A stretch of DNA of 64,000 nucleotides from Ridgeia piscesae. Its lineage: Eukaryota; Annelida; Polychaeta; Sabellida; Siboglinidae. The notes under the pieces are model-generated. The model was given only the letters and a program-made list of their open reading frames with translations, was not told where the DNA came from and made no database searches. The stretch lies in assembly GCA_025642075.2 (NCBI GenBank), contig JAODUO010000076.1, positions 92,501-156,500 on the forward strand, written 5' to 3'. A program made the translations under genes and the position numbers. Shown piece by piece: positions 25,769-37,788 of this stretch (position 1 is its first letter; each line of letters starts with the position of its first letter).

Positions 25769-25933
25769 CTGAGCATACTGGAAAGAATGCCTTCGGATTC
25801 TGCATCCTTCTCCAGAAGCCTAATCGGAACACTGATCGGCTCATCTTCTTCGTCGACACTAGGATACGGTAACATAGGATGGAAGATGGTGGTACCGGTC
25901 GTCCGTTCCACAATGAAGTAATACTTGTAAGTC
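25769..25933 (-). CDS. VWA/Cache gene exon: first Cache domain, FHPMLPYPS
   Basis: 165 nt. The acceptor is GGTTATTTCTAG and the donor ATGCTCAG/GTTTGA. It opens with one base of a split codon and ends with two. It encodes TYKYYFIVERTTGTTIFHPM followed by LPYPSVDEED and RLLEKDAESEGILSSML. 'Aromatic-Phe-Ile-Val-x3-Gly-x-Thr-x-x-His-Pro' followed by an acidic linker and a Leu-Glu helix is the core of the Cache domain in alpha2delta/CACHD1 proteins. Upstream reading continues open through the intron, so the acceptor was chosen by sequence and phase. The exon that should precede it was not found. Confidence 0.85.
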
Positions 25934-26079
25934 CTAGAAATAACCAGAAGAGCGCAACAGTAGATGAACAATATTACCGACATGTCGTGTAAAATAACCA
26001 CCACAGTAACACATTGCTACATTAAATAAATAATGCAGTGTTCGTTATGTTATGTAAGTACGTGCGTGTAAATGAGTGA

Positions 26080-26080
<1 letters not shown>

Positions 26081-26157
<77 letters not shown>

Positions 26158-26163
26158 TGATAT

Positions 26164-26238
<75 letters not shown>

Positions 26239-26244
26239 TTTATG

Positions 26245-26330
<86 letters not shown>

Positions 26331-26409
26331 AGTGAGTGAGTGAGTGAGTGAGTGGTGAGTGAGTGAGTGAGTGAGTGAGTGAGTGAGTGAGTGAGTGAGT
26401 GAGTGAGTG
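26081..26409. repeat. Compound microsatellite (TA)n-(TATATG)n-(TA)n-(TG)n-(GAGT)n
   Basis: Successive tracts: TA 26088-26153, TATATG 26167-26250 with one slip, TA to 26310, TG to 26329, then GAGT to 26409 with one 3-bp slip. Open frames across it are artefacts. Confidence 0.97.
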
Positions 26410-26864
26410 AAGTGGAAACAATTGTGAGGGCTTAAAATGGGTGTATTTGGCACACTAAAGTAAAAACGATATATTTGTTGTTATTGATATTATACTCGGA
26501 GATTTGTGTTAAGAAGTACAAGTATACTTTCTAAATATAAATAGTTTAATATACAGATCAATAGATGTTAGTAAAATTTAATTAACCAACAATAATTATG
26601 ATTGCTTGAGTGATTTTCGATTTTCGCTGTTATTATTGAAAGCTTATTTTTGACATATTCAGATACTTGCGAGTGCATCTGTAAATACCATAGTGTATTT
26701 TTATGATGTATTAACAATTATACATGTAGAAATTCCGTGCTGTAAGGTGCATATATTACATCTTGAAAGAAGATATTACATTAACAGTTCAATCACTAAC
26801 ATATTATTGTAAACAACAATCAATATATGTCGTGTTTTATTTTTTATGTCGAATTATATTTATA

Positions 26865-26870
<6 letters not shown>
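26410..26870. other. No recognisable gene
   Basis: AT-rich intronic sequence, nothing recognised. Confidence 0.5.
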
Positions 26871-26929
<59 letters not shown>

Positions 26930-26941
26930 TATAATATAACA

Positions 26942-26986
<45 letters not shown>

Positions 26987-27015
26987 TACATATCTTGATT
27001 TTTTTATATATATAC

Positions 27016-27057
<42 letters not shown>
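26867..27057. repeat. Interrupted (TA)n tracts
   Basis: Three TA tracts separated by short AATATA and CATATCTTGATTTTT interruptions. Confidence 0.95.
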
Positions 27058-27060
<3 letters not shown>

Positions 27061-27789
27061 CACTGACAATATTATCATCTGCATGGCAAGTGATTTTACA
27101 ATAAATTAATTAATACAACAGTATTAATATAAATTAATATACCACAACATAGCTACCAATGCTAGCAAGACTGACAACAGTACAACAACACATAATAATA
27201 ATTAACGACTATTGTACATGATACTATAAATGATCGCATGCATGTAGAATATAATGTTCTTGTATCAAGTGGTCTGCAATATGATAGTAGGGGGTGGTGT
27301 TAGTGCAAATAGTTTTAGGTACCCCCTCCAAAAGATGGAGGTGGTCTTTCTGAGTGGGGAAATAACAGTTGTTCTCCATCTGGTCGATGCTAACCCCCAT
27401 ATACATATCCCTTGAAACTAAGGCCCCTCTAAAAGGTATTTTGCTTGGACAATTTTCTCCAAATGATTATTATAACTTAGAAAATGAGCATAACACATTT
27501 CAAGTATTTGTAATCAGGAGCAGACATATAGTTGTATACAATAACCATGATATATAGACATATGAGCGATAGACTGCTACCTTAATTTATGTTAATACTG
27601 TTTAAAGTGTGAGTCATTACTAATAATGGTTACTATAGGGCCATGACACTGTATATATATGTACAGTAGCTGACATCAATGATCTGGCTAAATTAATCCA
27701 GAATAACTGCTGCATTCAGTCATATTGTTATACTGTTCAAATACAGTATCAAATTGACCACTTAGTTATATATCTGGTATTGATCCAGT
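27058..27789. other. No recognisable gene
   Basis: Short frames on both strands (27224-27406, 27369-27557) show no domain. Confidence 0.5.
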
Positions 27790-28985
27790 AGTCCTTTAAT
27801 AGGTGAAACATGTTACTTGTTTTTATGGTAGAGAAAGATATGTGTCATGAGCATAACGAACCCATGTAGAGACGTTATACTTAGTTTCCCTCATCTAAAT
27901 ATGTTGCTGCAATATACGCATCAAATGCATTAGCTGATGTGACCGGGCCTCCCATTGTCTTATGTGTGTCCAAGTATTTAAGTGTACCCAATTTATTGCT
28001 AGATTAACAATTTCCCTAGTCATGCAGGCGTTGTTTCTTTAGTTTTTGCTGTATTGTGTTCCATATCAACATAATTGTTGATATCCTGTCTCATTTTATT
28101 ATCACACAGACATCCAACCATCCAAAAAATACCATGGCTCTCGTCGTTCAATCAGATATGTTGCTTTGGATTAAATTCCACTAAAGACGCTCTGGCAAGC
28201 TGCTTTGCTTCTTCTTGTCTAGAGCTCTTAGTTTACGAAGCCATCACTCCGCTCAGCACCCAAACTGCTGATGGGTGCCTTCTCTAGCGTCTGTGTGTCC
28301 ATGTGGGAAACTGCATACTCTGCTGACTCATTAGAGTTCAGAAGGATAAATATGTGCCCCTTTTGCTACTGGAGTCCAGCAACCAATTTGGGAATATATC
28401 TTCACAACATTTAGCACTTGGGGTCAAAAAGATTATGGTACCATGGCCATGGAAACACATATGTCCTGATCGATCGTAGCACGCATGCTTGAACCTATCA
28501 GTGAACTTACATTTGAAGGTTATCATTCAAGTGAGTAGTTGCATCTGTATCTGTCAGCTCCTGGTACAGCTTTTGGAACGTTATGATGATCTTGGATTAT
28601 CGGCTGACGTGGTCAGATAAACAAGGAACGATTCAACCAGGTGTAGCCCAATTAGATCCCCTGCACAGTATATAACCTTCAAGAAGTCCAAACCGAAGAA
28701 GCTTGTGATGATGGAGGCTAACTAGTTTGGGACCTTCTCGTACTGCTTCAGGCAAAATGCCAAATCATCCACATGATAGGTCGGCTAACTACACAGGTAA
28801 CCGACAAGCTATTAAAATGCTCATCTTTCAGACTGACAGACTTGTTTTTTCTTGGGGCTATGTGGGAGTCAAATTTATTTGATTTATCCCATGGCTTGTG
28901 GACAAGGGTATGATTCACGAGCCGACTCAGAAAGTCAAGAGCTTGCTCGGTGAGACCTGTAACAGTTGTTGTTGCGTTGACCTGA
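27790..28985 (-). pseudogene. Relic of an uncharacterised animal protein family
   Basis: After allowing frame changes the minus strand reads as one protein. In order: TVTGLTEQALDFLSRLVNHT and KPWDKSNKFD (28970-28870), RKNKSVSLKDEHFNSLS (28850-28790), FGLDFLKVIYCAG and LIGLHLVESFLV (about 28690-28620), TDRFKHACYD (28490), ESAEYAVSHMDT-like (28340), EKAPISSLGAERSDGFVNYE-like (28260-28220), and MGGPVTSANAF with RLYM and VRYAHDTYLSLP further on (27950-27840). I recall proteins of this layout as uncharacterised and often multicopy in invertebrate genomes, which suggests a mobile element, but the function is unknown. A splice-acceptor-like TATTTTCAG stands just before the first segment. Confidence 0.45.
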
Positions 28986-29204
28986 AAATATGTATAGTTA
29001 TTAACTCTCTACTTACACATTTTCTACTTCTGTCTATTGCCTTATAATAAATAACCTTGTTAAATATCAATGTTGGGTGTACAATGCAAAATAGACGATT
29101 ATGCTGTGAATATAAAGTTTCCGCTGCAATTTCATCGACATTGAAGTAGTATTCTGCCTGATCTGTTATTACAAAGTCAGCTTCAACAACAAAAGAGATT
29201 ATTT

Positions 29205-29280
29205 CGTTCAAAACGATTTGATGCAACTTTTGCCATAACATTCATTCAAAACCATTTGATGCAACCGTTGCCATAACTAT
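29205..29280. repeat. 38-bp imperfect tandem pair
   Basis: CGTTCAAAACGATTTGATGC continues to GCCATAAC and is followed at 29243 by a second, slightly changed unit. Confidence 0.8.
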
Positions 29281-30639
29281 CTATAGTTTAAAGTTATTTT
29301 CCATACCAAATAGCATATTTTAATTTCTAAGCGACTCACGTAAATTATGGTAATTATCTCAACGAGTGAGGAAGTATGATTAGCCAGTTCAGCTTGGCTA
29401 TCACTTACTTTTATTTTTGTACTCTAGCATAACATGTCCATATTTTCAGGGGGTGTTCCATTAAAAAAATCAAATTAGCAAAATAACACCACCCCCTTAA
29501 TGATAGACTGCAGTATGTATGGTATGGTAGTCAGCATGTATGAATGGTAGTCTGATTATCTGGTAGTATGTCTAGGATGTTTGGTTGTCTGGATGAGTTA
29601 CAGTGTTATGCAAACCTGTCCTTGACTAGGTAGTGAAACTCCTCTAAATTTATATGAAATGCCACGACACCGTACAACGTCTTCTCATGAAACACCGGCA
29701 ATGACATTGTTATCTGAACGGCTGCAACATACAATCACACCATATGGCAACCACCGGTAAAGGTATATTCTTATATAGCGCAGTATGCAATCACCATGAT
29801 TGCCCAAAACAATTTACACGTTAATCTCTGGCTGACCTGTTCAATCGAAAACCATCTCGACTTCTTTGGGAAGTATACAACGATGTGCTTATACACGTGG
29901 ATACCACATTTTAACTAGTTGACATGTAACGGTTGGGTATCGTTGTTTGAACCAGGGTCATTCCGTATGATAGCAACCAGCATTCCAGAAATATATCCAA
30001 AAAACCGCTGGTGGGTTAGGGTTGTATTATGCACAAATTGGGCTTTATGTGTCGAATATAAAGGGACTTTTTCTGATAGAGTGCGGTGGTTGATGGAGTG
30101 GCACGCGGAGTGTGGGTGCCTTGACTCTGCGGTTCGGGGGCCTCGTGCGGCTGCAGAAAGTAAGGCCGACTTCGAATGAGCTATGCGAGAACCCGAGTAA
30201 CGCGGGTACCAATCGAACACCCAAGTTCACCTATTCACGTGAACATTCTTGACCTAGGTAAGCAAGGCGAATATTCAAGGCTACCCGAGGCAATCGTGGT
30301 TTGGAGAGGATTCACCCGAGTAACTGGTGTCATTAGCAGTGACAGCCTATAGCCTAGGGAACGTAGGCCCTTACTACACAAACAATTCATGAAAAATTAC
30401 ATGACACAGTCATTTAAATATGCATGTTAAAGTCACCACATTCTACGTTTTATTATTTAATACGAAGAAGATGAACATCACAATTTACACACTGAACAAC
30501 TGATTATTTGTCTTAATTTATTTACACAAGGGGTTTATCTCCGTGACCATGATCATCGCTGTTCAGTTGGATTACTCTCGTAGTACTGCGTGTGCAGTGT
30601 AAATTACTATAAACCGGATACCACGTTATGGTTACGCGA
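29281..30639. other. No gene; repeated CCCGAGTAAC motif
   Basis: CCCGAGTAAC occurs near 30190, 30305 and 30642. AGGCCGACTTCGAA (30163-30176) reappears inverted at 30655-30670, bracketing about 480 bp. Short frames (29915-30230) have no recognised domain. Confidence 0.5.
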
Positions 30640-31745
30640 GTAACCCGAGTAGGCCTTTCGAAGTCGGCCTAAAAGGGCAGAAACCAAGCATTGACGGGCG
30701 CGTTGCAGCGGTAAACAGCAACATTGGCAGTGTATTTCGCAACATCAGCACAGCACGCAATTCAGCACTGTGTGCAACAATGGCCAAACAAGGGAAACAA
30801 AGTCGGTCTGATCGTGCCAGCTGAGACAATGCAGCCCTGTTGGATGCTGTAAAGGAGGCGCTGCATGACGACAACGTCGTAGCCGGCCTAGCACAACAAA
30901 TTGCTGCTGTCTTGACTGAATTATCGCGACATGACCTAATGATATAGACATCTCACTGCGTGACAAAGACGCACAAAAACAAACTAGGAAGAACACATTG
31001 CACGAGTTGATGCCCAGTTAGACAATTAGGAACAATATAGTCGCCGGTCATCGGTTCGCGTAGCTGGTGTTAAAGAAAAGGGGGGGGGGAGGAGATATTG
31101 AACGGATTGTGACCAACCTGTTAGAAGATATGAATATCCAAGATATGTAATCTAATCAATATCAATCGAATGCACCGCGCAGGGCCCCGCAACTAGTTGA
31201 CAAACACAAATGCGCGACAAATCATTGTCTAATTCAAAGATTACAAGTCGAAAGCAACCTTTATCAAAGGGTCTTTACGAGATAATCACCCGAATGTGTA
31301 CATAACACTAAAACATATACCCCTTACAGTGCGCCAATGTACGAGTGCTAACCAGTTTAAGGTTGCACTCAAGACACATCCTTTCACAGAATATTATTTG
31401 GACAATTGACGATCGTAATTAATTAGTCAGCTATTAATCCAGTTATTTTAATTGATTTATTATTTTAATTATTACATATCTTTACTATTGTATTTATTGA
31501 TCACATATTTATACTATTTTATGTATTTATTATTATTGTTAATGCACTGCATAATTGTGTGCTAATTTATTTTGGTATTTTATGGGAACATGATTGTCTT
31601 TATCAGCATATGCATATATTATCAAAGTAGTATTGTATTATTGTTTTATTTATGTATCTATTATTATTATATTAACTCAATTAGGAAGAACCATTGTAAA
31701 GCGCCCAGAACAATTACTTGGATGGGGCGCTATATATTATTAACA
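30640..31745 (+). pseudogene. Internally deleted LINE: ORF1 start and 3' tail
   Basis: A plus-strand frame encodes KGQKPSIDGRVAAVNSNIGS and ALHDDNVVAGLAQQIAAVLT (30670-30930), then EQYSRRSSVRVAGVKEK after a shift (31030-31080), the usual coiled-coil-then-EQYSRR layout of LINE ORF1. The next recognisable coding is ANQFKVALKTHPF (31347-31385), typical of the very end of RT ORF2. A 3' tail with GTAAAGCGCCCAGA and GGGGCGCTATATATTATTA (31695-31745) resembles the terminal hairpin of CR1/L2-type LINEs. Most of ORF2 is therefore missing. Confidence 0.7.
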
Positions 31746-32023
31746 TCCGGGCTACTATATCTAGCAAGACCATTGTATAAAAAATCAAGACTGCTGGTCA
31801 TATGATGACCGGATCATGATCAAAGACTTACAAGGGAAAATCGGCAACGTTAATAGTGAAGGTGAACTGAGCAAATGTTAGGCACTACCGTAGCACTGTA
31901 GCACTACTATCGTTGACAATCAAGTTGATTCGACACTTACACTACACATAGTCATGCGAAATCACTTGAGCAAATATTTGGCAAAGAAAGAACTGAGTCT
32001 GATTATAAAACCACTAGCCGTAA

Positions 32024-33553
32024 TATGAGGGATCCTGGTTATAATTGTGCAACAAGCAATAATGTACTTATAACCAAATACTACCTAGAAAATGACTTCA
32101 ATGGCCTCATAAAACGTAACTATAGCTATGCTAAAGCGGAGACTACTGATAACCTAAACTATGATTTGCTATCGCTCGATATTGCTATTTTGGACTTGGA
32201 TGTGGTGCAGCGATGGGTAACGGCTCCCACGACAGATGTCTGATTGCTACACGTTTTGACGTATTTCAACTCGCTGTTCGCTTTAATGTTTCACAAGTGC
32301 GTTTATGAAGGTACGGTAATTATTCTGGACGTTTACATTTTACTTGAAAACGGCTACTGGTGCCAGACGTTTTAAACGCGATCAAGGCGTACGGGTATGT
32401 TACGTCAACGCTCAATCGTGCCGGAACAAAACACATGCCATTGCCGACCACATACTTGATAACCCACTCGATATGATGGTGATATCCGAAACATGGTTGA
32501 AGTCTTCACGCGACTCTAATGTAATTAAAGACATTGTGCCAAATGGATACTGCATTAAGCAGGTGCCTCGCCCAACTGGCAAAGGAGGGCTGTGTCGCTA
32601 TTACCACAAATCCGAAATCGTCCTACACAAACAAGATACCGATGCGTTTCGATCGTTTGAACATATCGAGTGCAGGCTGAAAACCCCTATAGACATTGTC
32701 CAACGTCGCACTGGTTTGATCAAAATCAGATACCGCCAAATACGCGCTATTGATGCAGTGTCTTTTCGACAAGACATTCCACTGTTCCGCTCCGATGATC
32801 TTGTCGCAAAAGTTGCCGACGCTACAGGACTTTTGCATCACTGTTGGTGACACAACAAGAATTCCTTCATCGAAAGTTCGTAACCTTGGCGTTGTATTTG
32901 ATTCTTCCCTCAGCATGACTAGTCACATCAGTACGATTTGGCAAACAGCAGATATGCATCTTCACAACATTAGCCATATCAGGCGATATCTCACAATAGA
33001 TACCACTAAAACACTCGTTCACGCTTTTGTTACATCGACACTGGACTACGGGAACGCGCTACTAATTGGACTACCACGTGACCAGATTAGTAAACTCCAG
33101 CGAATTCAAAAACATGGCAGCCAGAGTAATCACGTTTACACCACGACGTGATCATATAACGCCAGTTCTAAAAGACCTACACTGGCTACCAGTCAAATGC
33201 CGCATCGAGTATAAAATACTTCCCCATGTGTACCGATGTCTGAATGGGACGGCTCCCATGTATCTGGCAAACCTGCTAGAGAGACAGAGTCCAGGACGCA
33301 CGCGTTCATCTGAACAACATTTGCTCGATATTCCGCGTACGAAGCTGGCCAGTTTTGGTGACCGGTCTTCGTGTAGTGGAACGCACTGCCCATTGATATC
33401 AAAAGCTGCGGAACTTTGTCGGCATCCAAAAAAGCACTAAAAGCGCACATTTTCAAAGCATATTAGTCCTGACTTTTTAAATATTCAATGACATTTTAGA
33501 ATGTATTTTTTTAAATATGTCATCTTATCTTATTCTTACCCATATGTATTGAC

Positions 33554-33615
<62 letters not shown>

Positions 33616-33890
33616 CGTTCGATATGTTTCGCATGTAAATAGAGGAATACTTAGTTTTTTTATTTATATATTAATTTTACTCATCTTCGATAATTCTATA
33701 TAGTATTTAATTTACAGTTATAATATGAGTAATTTAACGTTTCTACATTTTGTATCAGAAAGTTAATTTTATAGTTGTATTGATGATTATTAATATTAGT
33801 TTTAACACATAATAAATAGCTTTATGTTTTATTGTACTGCGCTTTGAGCATATTTTGATATTGCGCTTTCTAAATATTTATATTATTATA
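32024..33890 (+). pseudogene. Internally deleted LINE: endonuclease and RT C-terminus
   Basis: The frame at 32344-32850 begins RVCYVNAQSCRNKTHAIADH and contains MMVISETWLK, KQVPRPTGKGG and FRSFEHIECRL, the first part of an APE-type endonuclease. Without the RT palm it passes into RT C-terminal coding: RNLGVVFDSSLSM (32880), FVTSTLDYGNALLIGLPRDQ (33035), AARVITFTPRRDHITPVLKD and LHWLPVKCRIEYKI (33116-33215). The 3' tail at 33830-33890 (TACTGCGCTTTGAGCA and TTGCGCTTTCTAAATATT) resembles the tail at 31695. The 32024-32243 frame may be what is left of an upstream ORF. Probably the same group as 30640-31745. Confidence 0.75.
33556..33612. repeat. (TA)n microsatellite
   Basis: About 55 bp of pure TA within the 3' untranslated part of the LINE above. 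Confidence 0.97.
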
Positions 33891-33894
33891 TAGT

Positions 33895-36610
33895 TCTCGA
33901 TAATTGGTCTAACGGAAACTTGGCTTAAGAGAGTTATATGAACTACCCGAATACAAAAGTATTTATCTTACTAGACCCTCCAGAAAAGGAGGAGGAGGAG
34001 TATCTCTATATGTTCCCAAAACATATGACTATGTAGAAAAGCCAAAAATTAATATCATGACTGAGCATATATAATGTCTTTTTGTCGAAGTAATGTCTCA
34101 AACCAGAAAATACAAAAGAAAAATATTGGTAGACATAGTGAATAAACCCCCCCAAATACCAGCATCAGTGCATTTACAGAACATTACTAATATTGTACGT
34201 ACATTAAACATTCAAAATAAACAGTGGGTGATTTTAACATAAATTTGTTAAACTGTGATAATCATATGGAAACTCATGATTATATAGATGCAATGTTTTC
34301 AACTTCCTTTTTACATCAAATTACGAAGAATTATAGTAATGACATACTTGGTGAACACAATCTTTTATTAATATATTACTGATCATTTACCAATATTTAT
34401 ACTAACAACATTAAATAATGATTAAAAAGATTATGTTGCAATAGAGACTAGGAATATACTCGTTCCTTATTCAAAAGCACTATAGACGCAACATGTTGGA
34501 TTGATGGCATGTAAAGATCCAAAATAATGAAAACAATATTATGTTACAATAGAATATACTCGTTATGCCATCAAGATCCTAAGTTAGGGTTTAAAGACAA
34601 TTTCACTGGTGTATAGCAACTCATTCTATTTAAACAAAAAAGGTTAAGACAGAAAAACATAAAGCTTGGATTACCAAGGGGCTTATACATTCAAACAAAC
34701 TAAGCACAAATTATAAATGTATTTACTGTAAGAACAACGATATTTAATGAAACAAATTGTAAGATATAAAATTAAGTACCGCAACTTATTAAAATAGCAG
34801 AGGCGGTATCACTATCAAAGGGAATTTGACAAGCACAACAATGACCTGGTAAAATGTGGCAAATGATAAGAGACATTATTGGTACGAAGATATCATCACA
34901 GCAATACCAAGAATTCTTAATAAGTGGCATTCTATCACTAGACAAGCAATTAATAGCTGATAAATGTAATTAACACTTCACGACCATTGGTACATAATTA
35001 ACCAAGGACACACACATCGTTACGGAAAAGTTGGACAATTATCCTGATGGAATTAATAAAAACTCAATATTTCAGTACCGAGAACCACACACGAAACAAG
35101 AATGTCATAGAGAAATAATGCAGTCTTGGATGGGACGATATAAAGTCAGACACCATTAAACAAATATACTCTAGCATTATTGAATCAGTATGCCACATTA
35201 TAAATTTATCGTTTGACAAATGATACGTACCAAACGAATTATAAATAGCCAATGTAGTGCCGTTTTAACAAAAGACATACTACACTAATCAGTAAGACTA
35301 ATTTCCATATTGCTGGTATTTTCTAAAATATTTGGAAAATGTATTATATATGGTAGACTAACTAAATATATATTGGTAAACATAATATGATGTCACATTT
35401 TCAATTGGGATTCAAAAGAGTATATTCTACTTATATATGACTTTAAGCATAGTAATTGATAAAATAACAAATGCAATAGACAAAGGAGGACCTGTTTAGA
35501 TTTTGCCAAAGCATTTGAAACAGTGAACAATGACGGTTAAGAAAACTAAACCATTATGAAATAAGAGGAACAGTCCTCCAGTGCTTTCAAAGTTATTTAT
35601 CTGGTAGAAAACAAACAGAAAGAATTAGTGCAACCAGTTCAGCTCTTAAAATGTAATTTGTGGAGTACAACAAGGATCAATTTGAGGTCCCTTATTATTC
35701 CTGATCTAAATAAATTATTAACGTGCTGCGTCACAAACGACCTTTCCTATAATGTATGCAGATGATATTAATAGTTTTATCCAAGGGAAAAATTGCAAAA
35801 ATGGAACATGTTTTACATTTTGAAAGACAAAATTCACTTTGTGGCTTAATGCTAATAATCTTTCGAAAGAAGAAGAAAACATGTCCAATGACATTTAGCA
35901 ATATTCCAGGTGTAAAAACATAATCAATAACATCAATATAGATAGGTCTTAATAGTAATATAATACAATTAATTGGAATTAACATATTCATGTAAACAAT
36001 ATCTATAGTACACCTTTATATACCATTTTATTAAATGTTATTGCATTTGCTTCAGTTGATAAATGTTCATAATTTGAAATGCTTTAAATAAAACGTATGT
36101 ATATTATTGTAACATAGTATGGAGAAGAGCCCCAAACATTATATGTATCAACAATTCATTTATTGCAAAACAAATCATTCATATAATAAGTCATGCTGAA
36201 TTTAGAAGTCATACATACGTTTTATTTAAACAATTCAAATTATGAACATTTATCAACTGAAACAAATATGTAATTTGTATACTAATGTACAAACATAATA
36301 GGGGTATGTTACTAAATATTTGTAATGACATGCTTATGGAGCACACCTCACACAATTATAACATGAGACAACATATACCCAACAAAATACCACATTGTAA
36401 AACCAATACCCAACAAAACACACTCGCATATACTGGTCCAACATTGTGGTATAGTATTATCGTGAATATTAATATTGACGATTGCACGTATATGAATATA
36501 TTTATAAAGGCAATGAAACGATACATACATATTAACAATAAACACCACATAATTAGGATACAGTGTAGTGAAGTTCAATATTTGAATGAATCGGATTATT
36601 AAACGTTTAT
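33895..36610 (+). pseudogene. Full-span LINE ORF2 relic
   Basis: Endonuclease side: FSIIGLTETWLK (33895), TRPS...GGGVSLYVPK (33970), GDFNINLLNCDNHMETHDYI (34226-34290). RT: SSKK...ANVVPF (35230), PISILLVFSKIF (35300), LDFAKAFETVNND (35490), GVQQGS-like (35660), an intact YADD (35755-35766), and a C-terminal domain with APNIICINN, IIHIISHAEFRSHTYVLFKQ and LTNICN-like up to 36602. The reading frame changes many times. A 52-bp inverted duplication (36052-36103 against 36211-36262) breaks the C-terminal part. Confidence 0.8.
36052..36262. repeat. Fold-back duplication inside the LINE
   Basis: TTCAGTTGATAAATGTTCAT continuing to ACGTATGTAT (36052-36103) is the near-perfect reverse complement of 36210-36262. 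Only the second copy fits the RT reading (EFRSHTYVLFKQF), so the first is an inverted extra copy. Confidence 0.85.
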
Positions 36611-36723
36611 GATAATATAAACAAGAATTCTAAATAATTTGAGCTTTCTAGCTTAACTAGTTTTTGAGTTATTTTTTGGAGACTTCTAAATATTTACATG
36701 ATTATTAATATTTCTCAGATTAA

Positions 36724-36727
<4 letters not shown>

Positions 36728-36770
<43 letters not shown>
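36728..36770. repeat. (TA)n microsatellite
   Basis: About 43 bp of TA after the LINE. Confidence 0.95.
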
Positions 36771-36775
<5 letters not shown>

Positions 36776-36879
36776 TTGAATTGACTTATCGAAATGACAT
36801 TTCATGGGATAAATTTTTATAATATATACTAATCGACAACTAATCATAGATGCAGTTTATGGTGTTTGTTACCGGATAT

Positions 36880-37020
36880 GGGGTCAAATACATTGAACTA
36901 TATTTACACAGAAATACAAATACTCTTGAGTATTCAAGTACACTTTGAAATAGAAAAGTATTTAAATACAAATATTTCAATACTTTTTCAAATACTTTGC
37001 AAATACTTTTTACTTTCAAG
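36880..37020 (+). repeat. Repeat end with TGGGGTCAAATACA and CAAATACTTT units
   Basis: Starts TGGGGTCAAATACATTGA and contains several CAAATACTT-like words. The reverse complement of 49835-49960 has the same start and the same type of internal words. Probably ends of related non-autonomous DNA elements. Confidence 0.5.
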
Positions 37021-37788
37021 ATATGGTTGAAACTACAGAAAAAATGTCTCCTGTAAGTTTTTTAAATGAGAAAAATTACTTTCCAATATATTTGAAAATG
37101 CTTCCTTATGAAAGAATATATGTTGAACTTCTGGGAACAATCGTTCTTCTCATCCATTATATCATTGTTTTATTGCACCAACCTGTCAGACCATGATGAT
37201 TTTCCGTCTTTTTCCCAATGTATCCTACGTTATCCGCCACCTTGTCATACTAAATATGAGTGGATATACTTAGAATACAGACATTTCTGATTTGTTTATG
37301 TGCAATCTAGACAGTTTTACATATGTAATATAAAGAAAGCTTAATGGATTTTGGAGCTAGTTAAATACATAATACCTTGATATGATTGTTATTAAAATGG
37401 TTCAGACATTTGCGTTAAATAAACGCATAATGAATGAAATTAAGCAACTCAATCGTGATAGTGTGTTCATTCAATCCTCAACAATGATACAATACACAGT
37501 ATAGTATATAACTTAAAATTTATTTTGACATCTGGAGAATTTATGGAAACATCAACAACTGAAAAGTCTTGATGAAGTAGCGTAATTATCATGACATATT
37601 AAAGTGTACACTGCTGCAGGCGGATAACATAGAATACATACGAATGCAATAATTAATTATCATTGGTCTATTGACATAAACTGTTAAATATAAGATTACA
37701 TAAACACATGTTACAAAATATTGCAGCACATATGTAAAGTTTAACAGCACAGGTATATGTATTCATGTTTCAGCAATCACTTTAGCTG
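37021..37788. other. No recognisable gene
   Basis: AT-rich; a plus frame of 60 codons at 37108-37290 shows no motif. Confidence 0.5.

Noticed and set aside
25627..26004. The 125-codon frame as a complete small membrane protein
   Set aside because: Only the central part (25769-25933) is bounded by splice sites in phase with neighbouring exons; the hydrophobic ends are intron read-through.
26050..26453. Frames rich in Tyr-Ile and Ser-Leu-Thr-His
   Set aside because: Translation of (TA)n, (TATATG)n and (GAGT)n microsatellites.
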